35,924 bases of DNA from Thermoplasmata archaeon (GCA_030041175.1 JASHOK010000026.1:1-35924); one strand, 5' to 3'. Shown: positions 24,797-31,597, counted from the first letter of the stretch. Notes: generated by a model from the sequence alone, not told the origin. Made by a program: numbers and translations.

Positions 24797-25833
24797 CGCT
24801 CCTCGATGGTCTCGGTGATTGCCTTTCCGAGGTGGCGCCCGGCCGGGAACGGCACCGCCCATGCACGGGCTCCCGCTTTGAGGTCGGTCGCCGGCACGCG
24901 GCCAGTTGTCGTAGACAGCCGGACCGTTTCTGCCTCCTGGAGAAAGACCGTGGGATGGCGACCGCCAAAGTCGCCCTCCACGAGGGTGAGCGGCCGACGT
25001 TCGATCTTGATTCTCCCTACCCGGGCGCTCCGCGCGAGGCCCTCCGGTGCGCACACCAGCACGGCATCCCCCGCGGTGAGCTCACTGAGGTAACGGGTCT
25101 CTCCGTTCGCGAGTAGCGTGTACGAGTGGGCAGCGCCAGCGTTGACGCGGAACGGCCGAGGCCGGGTGTACCGGGATCCCTCGGCCTCGCTCGCGACGTG
25201 AAAGAGGAGAGCGGCAGCGCTTCCGACCAGGAGGCCCTCTTCCGGGGCAAGGAGCGACGTTGTGTCGACGATGACCCGGTCTCCCATCCCACCGGACGCG
25301 ACCGAATGAATCGGAACCTGTTGCCAGCCGAGCGGTGGCCGGACCTGCTCGAGCCGGTCCTCGAGGTCGTCGAGCATCTCCGGCGTGGCCACCTCCACGA
25401 CCACCGTGTCGGCACCGTGCTCCAGGGCACCCAGAAACGCGGGAACGTCGGCGCTCGAGGCGGTGACCACCCACAAGGTACCCGGCCTTCGACGGGCCGC
25501 CACTAGGGTCTCGAGCGGGATCACCCGTTCCGCCGCCCACCGGACCGCGACGGGCTCGCTTCGCTCCAGCGCTGCGACGACCGGCGCCAGCTCGCCCGGG
25601 TCTCGTACGCGGAAGACCCGGACCACAGAGGGGGATTGGGGTGCGACCCGAGCGATTGCCACGAGCTCGTCGGGCGTGGCACGATACCAGAACTCTCCAA
25701 CGGGCGGAGGCGTAGGGCCGACTTCGATGGCGCAGAACTTTGAGAATCCACGGCGACGGGCTCGTTCGAGGATGGCGGTATTGGTCGCCGCATCCAGGGC
25801 TGCGAGTGCCACGACGATCCGGTCCTGCGACAC
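24793..25833 (-). CDS. aroB': Dehydroquinate synthase II
   Basis: The archaeal enzyme that converts 2-amino-3,7-dideoxy-D-threo-hept-6-ulosonate (ADH) to 3-dehydroquinate by NAD-dependent oxidative deamination and cyclisation; unrelated to bacterial AroB. 346 aa, the normal length. Family blocks: GMGDRVIVDTTSLLAPEEGLLVGS (about 184-207; key residues GMGDR and D), RPFRVNAGAAHSY (about 225-237), RYLSELTAGDAVLV and the terminal KAITETIEE. Starts with GTG at 25833, 9 nt after the aroA' stop, and follows it as in other archaeal aro clusters. Confidence 0.96.
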   Translation of the reverse strand: MSQDRIVVALAALDAATNTAILERARRRGFSKFCAIEVGPTPPPVGEFWYRATPDELVAIARVAPQSPSVVRVFRVRDPGELAPVVAALERSEPVAVRWAAERVIPLETLVAARRRPGTLWVVTASSADVPAFLGALEHGADTVVVEVATPEMLDDLEDRLEQVRPPLGWQQVPIHSVASGGMGDRVIVDTTSLLAPEEGLLVGSAAALLFHVASEAEGSRYTRPRPFRVNAGAAHSYTLLANGETRYLSELTAGDAVLVCAPEGLARSARVGRIKIERRPLTLVEGDFGGRHPTVFLQEAETVRLSTTTGRVPATDLKAGARAWAVPFPAGRHLGKAITETIEER

Positions 25834-25842
25834 GCCCGTTCC

Positions 25843-26592
25843 TTAGGCCGACCCGTGCAGGATCTCTGCAACCCTCTTCGCGAACTCCTCCACCGGACGG
25901 CGCTGAAAGAGATTCCGACCGATGCAGATCCCGGCTGCGCCGGCCTCCACCGTCTCTCGGACCAGAGCCAGGAACGCGCGATCGTCGTCCAACCGGTTGC
26001 CTCCACCCAGGAGGAGGGGGGCCGGCGTCGTCCGAACTAAACGGCGAAACTCCTCCAGTGAGCCAGGATAGGACGTCTTGACGATGTCGGCCCCCAAGTC
26101 AGCCGCCGCCCGGCAAGCATGGCGGAGTTCCTCAGGGGTGCCTCCCCCCGGCTTCTTCACATACGCCATGCAGAGGAGCGGAAGTCCGACCGCCCGACAC
26201 TGATCCGCCGCAGTCCCCAAGTCTCGCAGCATCTCCCCCTCCTCCGGGATTCCGAAGTTGACCTGGACCGAGAGCACGTCCGCCCCGAGTCCGATCGCTT
26301 CCTCCGCGCTCCCGGCAAGGACCTTCCGGTTCGAGTTCGGATTCAAACTGGTCGAGGCCGAGATGTGCACCCCGAGCAGGGTGTGGGGGGACAGGACGGG
26401 GACCAGATTCCGTACTGCTCCTTTCGTAACGATGACGAGGTCAACGCCCGCGCGTTGAAGCTCGGCCACCACGATGGCGGTGTCCTCGAGTCCGTCGATC
26501 GGACCCATCGACACGGAGTGGTCCAGCGGAACCGAGAACAGTCGTCGATCGCCAGGGAAGACCCGTTTCAGCCGTAGCTGCTTTCCGTACAT
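25843..26592 (-). CDS. aroA': ADH synthase (archaeal first shikimate-pathway enzyme)
   Basis: DeoC/FbaB-type aldolase that condenses aspartate semialdehyde with 6-deoxy-5-ketofructose 1-phosphate to give ADH, replacing DAHP synthase. 249 aa. Seen: SVPLDHSVSMGP with Asp24, CMAYVKKPGG with Tyr144, DIVKTSYPG with Schiff-base Lys172, and GGGNR and GICIGRN phosphate loops. The spacing of Asp, Tyr and Lys resembles the characterised methanogen enzyme. The alternative would be class I fructose-bisphosphate aldolase, but the following aroB' and the asd/lysC genes settle the role. ATG 26592 has its own Shine-Dalgarno sequence and is preceded by a 166-nt transcribed leader with a small ORF. Confidence 0.93.
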   Translation of the reverse strand: MYGKQLRLKRVFPGDRRLFSVPLDHSVSMGPIDGLEDTAIVVAELQRAGVDLVIVTKGAVRNLVPVLSPHTLLGVHISASTSLNPNSNRKVLAGSAEEAIGLGADVLSVQVNFGIPEEGEMLRDLGTAADQCRAVGLPLLCMAYVKKPGGGTPEELRHACRAAADLGADIVKTSYPGSLEEFRRLVRTTPAPLLLGGGNRLDDDRAFLALVRETVEAGAAGICIGRNLFQRRPVEEFAKRVAEILHGSA

Positions 26593-26596
26593 GTTT

Positions 26597-26602
26597 CTCC
26601 TC
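26597..26602 (-). promoter_or_regulatory. Shine-Dalgarno sequence of aroA'
   Basis: GAGGAG on the minus strand, 4 nt before the ATG at 26592. It matters because it shows that aroA' is translated from an internal site of a leadered transcript, while the upstream mini-ORF is leaderless. GAGG can pair weakly with CCUC of the upstream leader segment C (26618-26621). Confidence 0.6.
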
Positions 26603-26617
26603 GTCTGCACACATTCC

Positions 26618-26687
26618 GAGGGAAGCACCCGGCGGACGACCCGCTCCCGACAACGTCAGAGGGCGCGCCGACCGGGCGCTTCCCTCT
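26618..26687 (-). promoter_or_regulatory. Attenuator-like RNA with two mutually exclusive helices
   Basis: Read on the minus strand. Segment A begins in the stop codon of the leader ORF. A pairs with segment B (26658-26669) as AGAGGG/CCCTCT plus GCGCC/GGCGC around a 5-nt loop, forming a hairpin over 26658-26687. Alternatively A (26672-26686, GAGGGAAGCGCCCGG) pairs with segment C (26618-26632, CCGGGTGCTTCCCTC) over 15 consecutive bases with a single G-U. Both helices use the same bases of A, so they exclude each other. C ends 16 nt before the aroA' Shine-Dalgarno and can pair weakly with it. No U-rich tract follows the hairpin, so control of translation is more likely than transcription termination. 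Pairings are seen; the regulatory role is inferred. Confidence 0.6.
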
Positions 26688-26758
26688 CACCAGGACCAGG
26701 GCATGACCGCAGACCGGCCGCTCATCCCGACGAAATCGCTGAGCGCCGCGACGGTCAT
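26687..26758 (-). CDS. Putative Trp leader peptide, 23 codons
   Basis: A small ORF from ATG 26758 to TGA 26687, beginning MTVAALSDFVG and ending AVMPWSW-stop. The ATG lies 27 nt from the centre of a strong TATA box, so it should be at or within a couple of bases of the transcript's 5' end. Two of its last three codons are TGG, the rarest amino acid, at the head of an operon whose product is tryptophan. The stop codon overlaps the first arm of a hairpin. A bacterial ribosome stalled at the first Trp codon would leave that arm just free, whereas one at the stop codon would cover it. No protein family is recognisable and none is expected. The alternative is a chance ORF in the 5' leader. Confidence 0.55.
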   Translation of the reverse strand: MTVAALSDFVGMSGRSAVMPWSW

Positions 26759-26780
26759 CAGGCTCCTGACCACGGGGTCG

Positions 26781-26788
26781 ATATTTAA
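26781..26788 (-). promoter_or_regulatory. TATA box of the aro-trp supraoperon
   Basis: TTAAATAT on the minus strand, immediately after the stop of the TenA-like gene (26791). Its centre is 27 nt upstream of the leader ATG at 26758. It is the only clear promoter I see for the 15 genes that follow. Confidence 0.75.
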
Positions 26789-26790
26789 CG

Positions 26791-27513
26791 TTACGTCGGT
26801 GCGAGGCCCGCCCCGACCGCTCCGTCGATCAGCAGGCGATGAAGGGCGAAGCCCCGCAGCATGGCATCCCACATCCGGCGGCGCACGGGGGCTGAGTCCG
26901 CGAAGGCGGCGACCATCTCGCCCACAAACCGGCTGTGTTCCTCGTCTGCGGTCACATGGAGCGAGTAGTAGGTCAGGTGGTCGTCGTCCACGCCGTAGTG
27001 CTTCCGGAACGCCGGGAGAAGCCGTTCACAGAGCTCGACGTTCGGGGGTTCGGAGGAGCCCCCGGCGGAGACGTAGAACGGCTCCTGTCGATTGATGTAG
27101 AGGAAGTCATCGATCGCCACCATCGTCGACGGAAGCAGCGGCGTCGCGTGCACTTGCGCCCGCGGCAAGCCCAACCCCTCGCAGAAGTGGAGCCAAAGCT
27201 CTGGATGCCCGCGCTCCTTTCCCTTCGGGTCGCCCGCCTCTTCCACGAGCTGGTCCAGGATCATCCGCCGGAAGCGGTCGTACCGGGGCTCCCAGGAGCA
27301 GTTCGAGAACCGCTCCGCCATCGCGAGCGGAACGCAGGCGAGCCATGGATAGAATTGAGCCGCCCAGCGGTGGATGACCGGCCGGGGCGCCGTACCTTTC
27401 TCGATGTCCTGAAAGAACGGGTGAAGCTTGAACGGATGGTTAGCCATCTTGTACTTCTCCAGCTCGCGGCGGAAGCCTTCTCCTTCGTATCGGACCCACG
27501 GAGGCTCGTCCAT
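26791..27513 (-). CDS. HDO-type (TenA/PqqC/CADD-like) putative diiron oxidase
   Basis: A 240-aa all-helical protein of the haem-oxygenase-like fold shared by TenA, PqqC and CADD. A possible metal-ligand set is present: Glu91/Glu92 and His103 in LVEEAGD...GHPELW, Glu155, and His186-x3-Asp190-x2-His193 in SLHVTADEEH. The H-x3-D-x2-H block is the hallmark of haem-oxygenase-like diiron oxidases, of which CADD makes p-aminobenzoate from tyrosine; which reaction this one does is not known. No cofactor for PQQ synthesis is encoded nearby. The ATG at 27513 has a TATATGG-like box about 36 nt upstream. It ends just before the aro-trp promoter, in the same direction. It is often labelled TenA-family regulator, which the fold does not support. 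Confidence 0.75.
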   Translation of the reverse strand: MDEPPWVRYEGEGFRRELEKYKMANHPFKLHPFFQDIEKGTAPRPVIHRWAAQFYPWLACVPLAMAERFSNCSWEPRYDRFRRMILDQLVEEAGDPKGKERGHPELWLHFCEGLGLPRAQVHATPLLPSTMVAIDDFLYINRQEPFYVSAGGSSEPPNVELCERLLPAFRKHYGVDDDHLTYYSLHVTADEEHSRFVGEMVAAFADSAPVRRRMWDAMLRGFALHRLLIDGAVGAGLAPT

Positions 27514-27545
27514 CGTCCTTCGCCCGCCGCCAGAATCGGGCGACG

Positions 27546-27553
27546 CTATATGG
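27546..27553 (-). promoter_or_regulatory. TATA-like box for the HDO/TenA-like gene
   Basis: CATATAGC on the minus strand, about 36 nt from ATG 27513, giving a short leader of about 9 nt. It lies in the 98-nt divergent gap with the CoA-transferase gene. Confidence 0.45.
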
Positions 27554-27580
27554 GAAACGAGGTTCCCCGGTAAACCTCGC

Positions 27581-27590
27581 TCCTTAAGCG
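27581..27590 (+). promoter_or_regulatory. TATA-like box for the CoA-transferase operon
   Basis: TCCTTAAGCG, centred about 26 nt before the GTG at 27612. Weak by sequence but correctly placed for a leaderless transcript. Confidence 0.4.
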
Positions 27591-27611
27591 GGATGTCCCG
27601 CGTGTCGCGCC

Positions 27612-28931
27612 GTGCCGGACGCGGCCGGTCGACCGCCGAGCATTGTACCCCGCTTCGGCCCGCTGGAAGGAGTCCGTGTGTTGGACTCGGCGCGGGTCGT
27701 GGCCGGACCGTGGGCATCGACCTACCTTGCCGAGTTCGGCGCTGAGGTCATCCATCTGGAAGGACCCCCCTTCGACCGCCCCTATTCCGACCCCACTCGT
27801 ACGCTACCGCCGCTTCTCCCCGAGGGTGCACCGCCAACTGCCGCGGTCTCCGAGTCCTGGGTCCAGTACTCCCGAAACAAGCTATCGGTGGGAGTCGATC
27901 TCAAGCGCCCCGAGGGACGCGAGATCTTCCTCGACCTCGTTCGCCATGTCGACATCTGGATTGAGTCGTCTCGGCCCGGGACCTATGATGACCTCGGGCT
28001 GCCCGACGCCGTCGTTCGGGCGGCAAACCCGCGGCTCACCGTTGTCCACGTTTCGGGATTCGGTCAGACCGGCCGACCTGACCGCGTTGGTGCGCCTTCC
28101 TTCGACCTCATCGGTCAGGCGTACAGCGGATTTCTTTCCCTCCAAGGCAACCCGGACCCCGACCCGCCCATGCGCTCTGGAACGGCGCTCAACGACACCG
28201 TCACGGGTCTCGCGGCGGCGACGGGAGCGCTGATGGGTTACATCCACGCCTCGCGCACCGGCGAGGGTCAGGTCGTCGACGTCGCGCAGTACGAAGTCTT
28301 CTTCGTCCTTCTCGAAAATCTGGCGCTGGACTACTTCATGCGGGGAGTCGTTCGGGGACGCTTCGGGAACGCACATCCGCGACTCCATCCGTACAATGTG
28401 GTCCGCGCTGCCGATGGCTGGGTCGCCGTGGCGGCGGCCACGCCCGCGAGTTGGCAGCGCCTCCGAGAGCTCCTCGGCATCGCCGACCCGCGACTCGACG
28501 ACCCTAGCTTCCGAATCGCAAACCGCCAGCTGGTCGACCCGATCCTCGAGCGATTCTGCGCGGCACGTTCGGTCTTCGAGCTCGAGCAGATCGGCCGTGA
28601 GACCGACACGGCAATCTCTCGGGTCTACCGAATTGACGAGATCGCCCGGGACCCGCACTTCCGGGAACGGGGCATGTTCGTAGAATGGGATGACCCGGTC
28701 GCGGGTCGGGTCAAGGGGGCCGGCGTCGCGCCCCGGTTCTCGGGCACTCCGGGCGGCGTATGGCGCGGGGCGCCGTGGCTGGGTCAGGATAACGAAGCGG
28801 TTCTGGGAGGACTTCTCGGCTATTCATCCGATCGGCTCCGGCAGCTTCAGGCAGCCGGCGTGCTCGGCTCGAACCCGGTGCAACCGCGCACGCAGGCACC
28901 GGTTCCCTTTTTTGTCCGGGAGGGACTGTGA
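27612..28931 (+). CDS. CaiB/BaiF family CoA-transferase (class III)
   Basis: Moves CoA between carboxylic acids. 439 aa. Typical opening GPLEGVRVLDSARVVAGPWASTYLAEFGAEVIHLE (about 16-50; key GVRVLD, AGP, GAEV), VDLKRPEGR, HVSGFGQTGRPDR, and the probable catalytic aspartate Asp195 in GTALNDTVTGLAAATGALMG. The start is GTG at 27612. It overlaps the acyl-CoA dehydrogenase start by 4 nt (GTGA). That pairing suggests activation of a carboxylic acid as CoA ester followed by alpha-beta dehydrogenation; the acid itself cannot be told from sequence. Confidence 0.9.
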   Translation: MPDAAGRPPSIVPRFGPLEGVRVLDSARVVAGPWASTYLAEFGAEVIHLEGPPFDRPYSDPTRTLPPLLPEGAPPTAAVSESWVQYSRNKLSVGVDLKRPEGREIFLDLVRHVDIWIESSRPGTYDDLGLPDAVVRAANPRLTVVHVSGFGQTGRPDRVGAPSFDLIGQAYSGFLSLQGNPDPDPPMRSGTALNDTVTGLAAATGALMGYIHASRTGEGQVVDVAQYEVFFVLLENLALDYFMRGVVRGRFGNAHPRLHPYNVVRAADGWVAVAAATPASWQRLRELLGIADPRLDDPSFRIANRQLVDPILERFCAARSVFELEQIGRETDTAISRVYRIDEIARDPHFRERGMFVEWDDPVAGRVKGAGVAPRFSGTPGGVWRGAPWLGQDNEAVLGGLLGYSSDRLRQLQAAGVLGSNPVQPRTQAPVPFFVREGL

Positions 28932-30103
28932 CCGATCCCGCTCAGATCCTCCCGGACGACCCACTCCGAGAGGAAGTCGCTCACTTCGCCGAGGCGAACG
29001 ACCTGGCCAGGCGCGCTCGGCGTTTGGACGAGCAGCCGGAGTTTCCGTGGGCGGAGTTCAAGGCGATGGGGGCCGCCGGGTGGCTCGGCCTCACCGTCCC
29101 CTCGGGAGAGGGGGGCCGGGGCCTTTCGCTCCAGCGGGCGGGGGTAGTGCTCCAAGAACTTGCCTATCGTGCGGGTACCGCGTTCGCGAAGCTCTGCCTC
29201 CAGCCTGAGTTCTCCAGCATCCTCCGGGTCCACGGCTCCGACCGCCTACGAGCCCACTACTCCGAACCCTTGCTCCGGGGGCTGGTGCTCGTTGGGAATC
29301 ACATCACCGAGGCAGGGGCCGGCTCGGACCTCTCCGGCATCCGCACGACCGCGCGTCGAAGCGATGACTCCATCGTGCTGTCAGGCATCAAAACCCAGGT
29401 CGCATTCGCTGCGGATGCCCAGGCGGCGATCGTCTACGCCCGCACCGAGGGAGGCGCTCATGGCCTGTCGGCCTTTCTCGTGCCCCAGGACCTTGCGGGC
29501 ATCCATCGAGAGGTGATCGGCGATCTCGGAGAACGCTGGATGCGCCGGGGAACCGTTCGGTACGATGAGGTCCGGGTTCCCCTCGAGAACCAGGTCGGCG
29601 ACTCCGGCCGGGCGCTGGAGTACCTCAAGACGGAGCTGACGCACGAGCGAGCGCTGCTCGGAGCCATCTACCTCGGGGTTGCCCGGGCCTCCTGGGAGGA
29701 AACGGTCCGCGAGGTCGGCAAGCGACAGGTGTTCGGCGGCCCTCTGTCGGATCAGGAGGCCGTTTCTTTTCCGCTCGTGGAGGACGCGACTCGCCTGTCC
29801 AGCGCGTGGCTCTACGTCTACCACGTGCTCGGCTGTCTCGACCGCGGCGAGCGTGCCGACGATACTGCGGCAATGGGCAAGTGGTGGGCGACCGAGGTGG
29901 CGCTGACCGCGATCGACCACGCGATCCAGTTCCACGGGGGCCGCGGCTACTCGAAGGACCTTCCGCACGAACAGCGCTGGCGCGACGTGCGGAGCGGTCT
30001 CTTGGCCCACGGGACGGCGGAGGTCATGCACCGGGTGGCAGCCGCGCGTCGGTGGCCCCGCCCGCGCGGCGGAGACTCTGCCCGTCCTACGACGCCATCT
30101 TGA
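28928..30103 (+). CDS. Acyl-CoA dehydrogenase, non-canonical base position
   Basis: FAD enzyme that oxidises acyl-CoA to enoyl-CoA. 391 aa, family length. Seen: FAD-contact ITEAGAGSDLSG at 126-137, IKTQVAFAADA, and the C-terminal signature QFHGGRGYSKDLPHEQRWRDVRSG. The short-/medium-chain catalytic glutamate in the EGT motif is replaced: the text reads AHGTAE (His361). A glutamate is present at Glu240 in LTHERALLGA, the position used as base by isovaleryl-CoA and long-chain dehydrogenases, so activity is plausible on a branched substrate. Partner electron-transfer flavoprotein genes are not in the window. The 3' end overlaps the convergent nuclease gene by 17 nt. Confidence 0.92.
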   Translation: MTDPAQILPDDPLREEVAHFAEANDLARRARRLDEQPEFPWAEFKAMGAAGWLGLTVPSGEGGRGLSLQRAGVVLQELAYRAGTAFAKLCLQPEFSSILRVHGSDRLRAHYSEPLLRGLVLVGNHITEAGAGSDLSGIRTTARRSDDSIVLSGIKTQVAFAADAQAAIVYARTEGGAHGLSAFLVPQDLAGIHREVIGDLGERWMRRGTVRYDEVRVPLENQVGDSGRALEYLKTELTHERALLGAIYLGVARASWEETVREVGKRQVFGGPLSDQEAVSFPLVEDATRLSSAWLYVYHVLGCLDRGERADDTAAMGKWWATEVALTAIDHAIQFHGGRGYSKDLPHEQRWRDVRSGLLAHGTAEVMHRVAAARRWPRPRGGDSARPTTPS

Positions 30104-31019
30104 GCCCGGCCCTTTGCCGGAGCTGGTAATAGAAGCCACCGAACGCGGTGGCCGTCGCAGTCTTGAAGCCCTGGCGCCGAAGCGTTTCCTTGACCTCCTT
30201 GGGACTCTGACGCAGGTCGAGGGTCTTCGAGGAGTCGAACTTGTACTGGAACGTCCCGCTCGGTCCCCGGGGGAATGGCTCCCAGTCCTTTGCGGTCGTG
30301 ACGCGAAGGTCGGCGTACTTCTTCTCGTGGGGCCCCGGAGCGAACATCGCCATGCTCAGGTGCTCCTCGTTGAGCCACACAATGGTCGCCTCCCGAATCG
30401 CCTCATCCGTCGAATCGTCGAGCGCGCCCGGAGCAACTTGGGCCTGGACCCATCCGACCAGCGCGTCGAACGTCTTTTCGGAATTCTCCTCGAGCATCTG
30501 CAGGACGGCGGAGCGAATCGCCGACTTCCGGAGCAGTGCAATGCCGCTATCCGAGACCCGGAAGTCTGCGGTCAGCCCGAGCAGGGCTTCCGCGTTGTCT
30601 GCCAGCTCCTTCAACGCGAAGACGAACAGCGGTGTGGGCTGCTCCGACTCGGAGACGTACCACAGCGAGAACTCCTGCCCGTTCGTGACGAGCGCGAGCG
30701 GGGCCACGACACTCTTCGCGTTCTTGATCGCCTTCTCGGAGTCGGTTCCCGGGTTCGGGGGCCGCTTGACGTCGAGGATGACCCGGGGCTTTCCACCCTG
30801 GTCGAGGAGCGCGTAGTCCGCGTGCGAGCCATCGGCCTTGATTGGGTAGTCCAGGAAGACCTGCTTCTTGTCGTCCGGATCCCACCCCAAGGTCACGAGG
30901 AACGGATTCACGATCCAGTGCTTGATCTGCTGCTCGGTCGGCTCGGTAACGTCCCGAAGGACCTCAGTAGCTACGAGGTAGAAATCTCCCAAACGGCGCG
31001 ACAGGTCGCCGGCTTCCAT
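30087..31019 (-). CDS. Orphan HsdR-N-like PD-(D/E)xK protein
   Basis: A 310-aa protein. Residues about 25-125 resemble the N-terminal nuclease domain of type I restriction HsdR subunits: TEPTEQQIKHWIVNPFLVTLGW, then HADYALLD with Asp68, GKPRVILDVKRP with Asp83 and Lys85 (D...DxK nuclease core), and LALVTNGQEFSLW. The remaining residues are not recognised; they contain an acidic/aromatic segment and a basic C-terminus, and no helicase motifs. No HsdM, HsdS or other restriction genes are nearby. Stand-alone proteins like this are common and mostly uncharacterised. ATG 31019 is 28 nt from a TATA box, so the message is leaderless. Confidence 0.75.
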   Translation of the reverse strand: MEAGDLSRRLGDFYLVATEVLRDVTEPTEQQIKHWIVNPFLVTLGWDPDDKKQVFLDYPIKADGSHADYALLDQGGKPRVILDVKRPPNPGTDSEKAIKNAKSVVAPLALVTNGQEFSLWYVSESEQPTPLFVFALKELADNAEALLGLTADFRVSDSGIALLRKSAIRSAVLQMLEENSEKTFDALVGWVQAQVAPGALDDSTDEAIREATIVWLNEEHLSMAMFAPGPHEKKYADLRVTTAKDWEPFPRGPSGTFQYKFDSSKTLDLRQSPKEVKETLRRQGFKTATATAFGGFYYQLRQRAGLKMAS

Positions 31020-31043
31020 GGCTTTGGGATTGAAGCGAAGGGG

Positions 31044-31051
31044 GCTTAAAC
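31044..31051 (-). promoter_or_regulatory. TATA box of the HsdR-N-like gene
   Basis: CGTTTAAG on the minus strand, centred 28 nt upstream of ATG 31019; supports that start over longer frames reaching to 31190. Confidence 0.55.
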
Positions 31052-31117
31052 GTTGGGGCGGGCGCTCGGGCGGGGCATTCTCGGCAGCCGGCCGATCGGC
31101 GCTCCGATTGTCGAGGG

Positions 31118-31141
31118 GGTTCAAACGCGTATTAATGAACC
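31118..31141. promoter_or_regulatory. Inverted repeat over a TATA box (candidate operator)
   Basis: GGTTCA (31118-31123) and TGAACC (31136-31141) form a perfect 6-bp inverted repeat with a 12-nt spacer. The spacer contains the AT-rich GTATTAAT (31129-31136), the likely TATA box of the small membrane protein gene on the plus strand. A dimeric regulator bound here would block TBP access. The binding protein is unknown. Confidence 0.35.
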
Positions 31142-31168
31142 GGAGCGGGAGTGCCTGACCGTCCGCCC

Positions 31169-31597
31169 ATGGCCGCCGGGATGGCTCCATCGCCGCCGAT
31201 CACAGACCAGGGACCCGCCTACCTGGCCAGTCGACTGCTCCGCCGCGCCCGCAGCACGGCGGCCGGGGCCTTCGTGGCGGAAGGTGTTCTCGTCCTGCTT
31301 TTTCTCTGGGCCGTCAACCCGAGCAGCATCTCCGCCGCGGCGGGGGTGCTGGTCCAGAGCGACGTGCTGATCGCACCGATCGCCGTCGCGATGCTTCTTC
31401 CGCTGCTCACGATCGTCTGGGTGGGCTGGCTCCTGCAGTCGGCCCGAGGCGGGAACTGGGTGAGCGCGCGGCGCCTGCTACCCGCGGTCATGGTGCTCGG
31501 CTACTTTTCGCTCATTGTTCCGGGCTATTTCCTGAACGAAACCCTGCACCTGATCGACTCGCCGCGCTGGATCCCCTCCGCGACGCCCGCGCACTAG
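31169..31597 (+). CDS. Small three-TM membrane protein, unknown function
   Basis: A 142-aa protein not recognised as a known family. Three hydrophobic segments are visible: GAFVAEGVLVLLFLWAV, IAPIAVAMLLPLLTIVWVGWLL, and LLPAVMVLGYFSLIVPGYFL, with a basic N-terminal region (RLLRRAR) that should remain cytoplasmic. Start choice is uncertain: ATG 31169 lies about 11 nt after the transcription start predicted from the TATA-like GTATTAAT, while GTG 31151 would lie too close to it and ATG 31181 is a further option. The stop overlaps the convergent epimerase-like gene's stop by 3 nt. Confidence 0.65.
   Translation: MAAGMAPSPPITDQGPAYLASRLLRRARSTAAGAFVAEGVLVLLFLWAVNPSSISAAAGVLVQSDVLIAPIAVAMLLPLLTIVWVGWLLQSARGGNWVSARRLLPAVMVLGYFSLIVPGYFLNETLHLIDSPRWIPSATPAH

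Noticed and set aside
26658-26687. The leader hairpin as an intrinsic transcription terminator
   Set aside because: The hairpin is followed by GACGTTGTCGGGAG rather than a U-tract, and archaeal termination relies on U-rich sequence; an RNA switch is the better reading.
28905-28918. T-rich run as a transcription terminator
   Set aside because: The run lies inside the intact CoA-transferase reading frame and the next gene overlaps its stop, so termination there would cut the operon.
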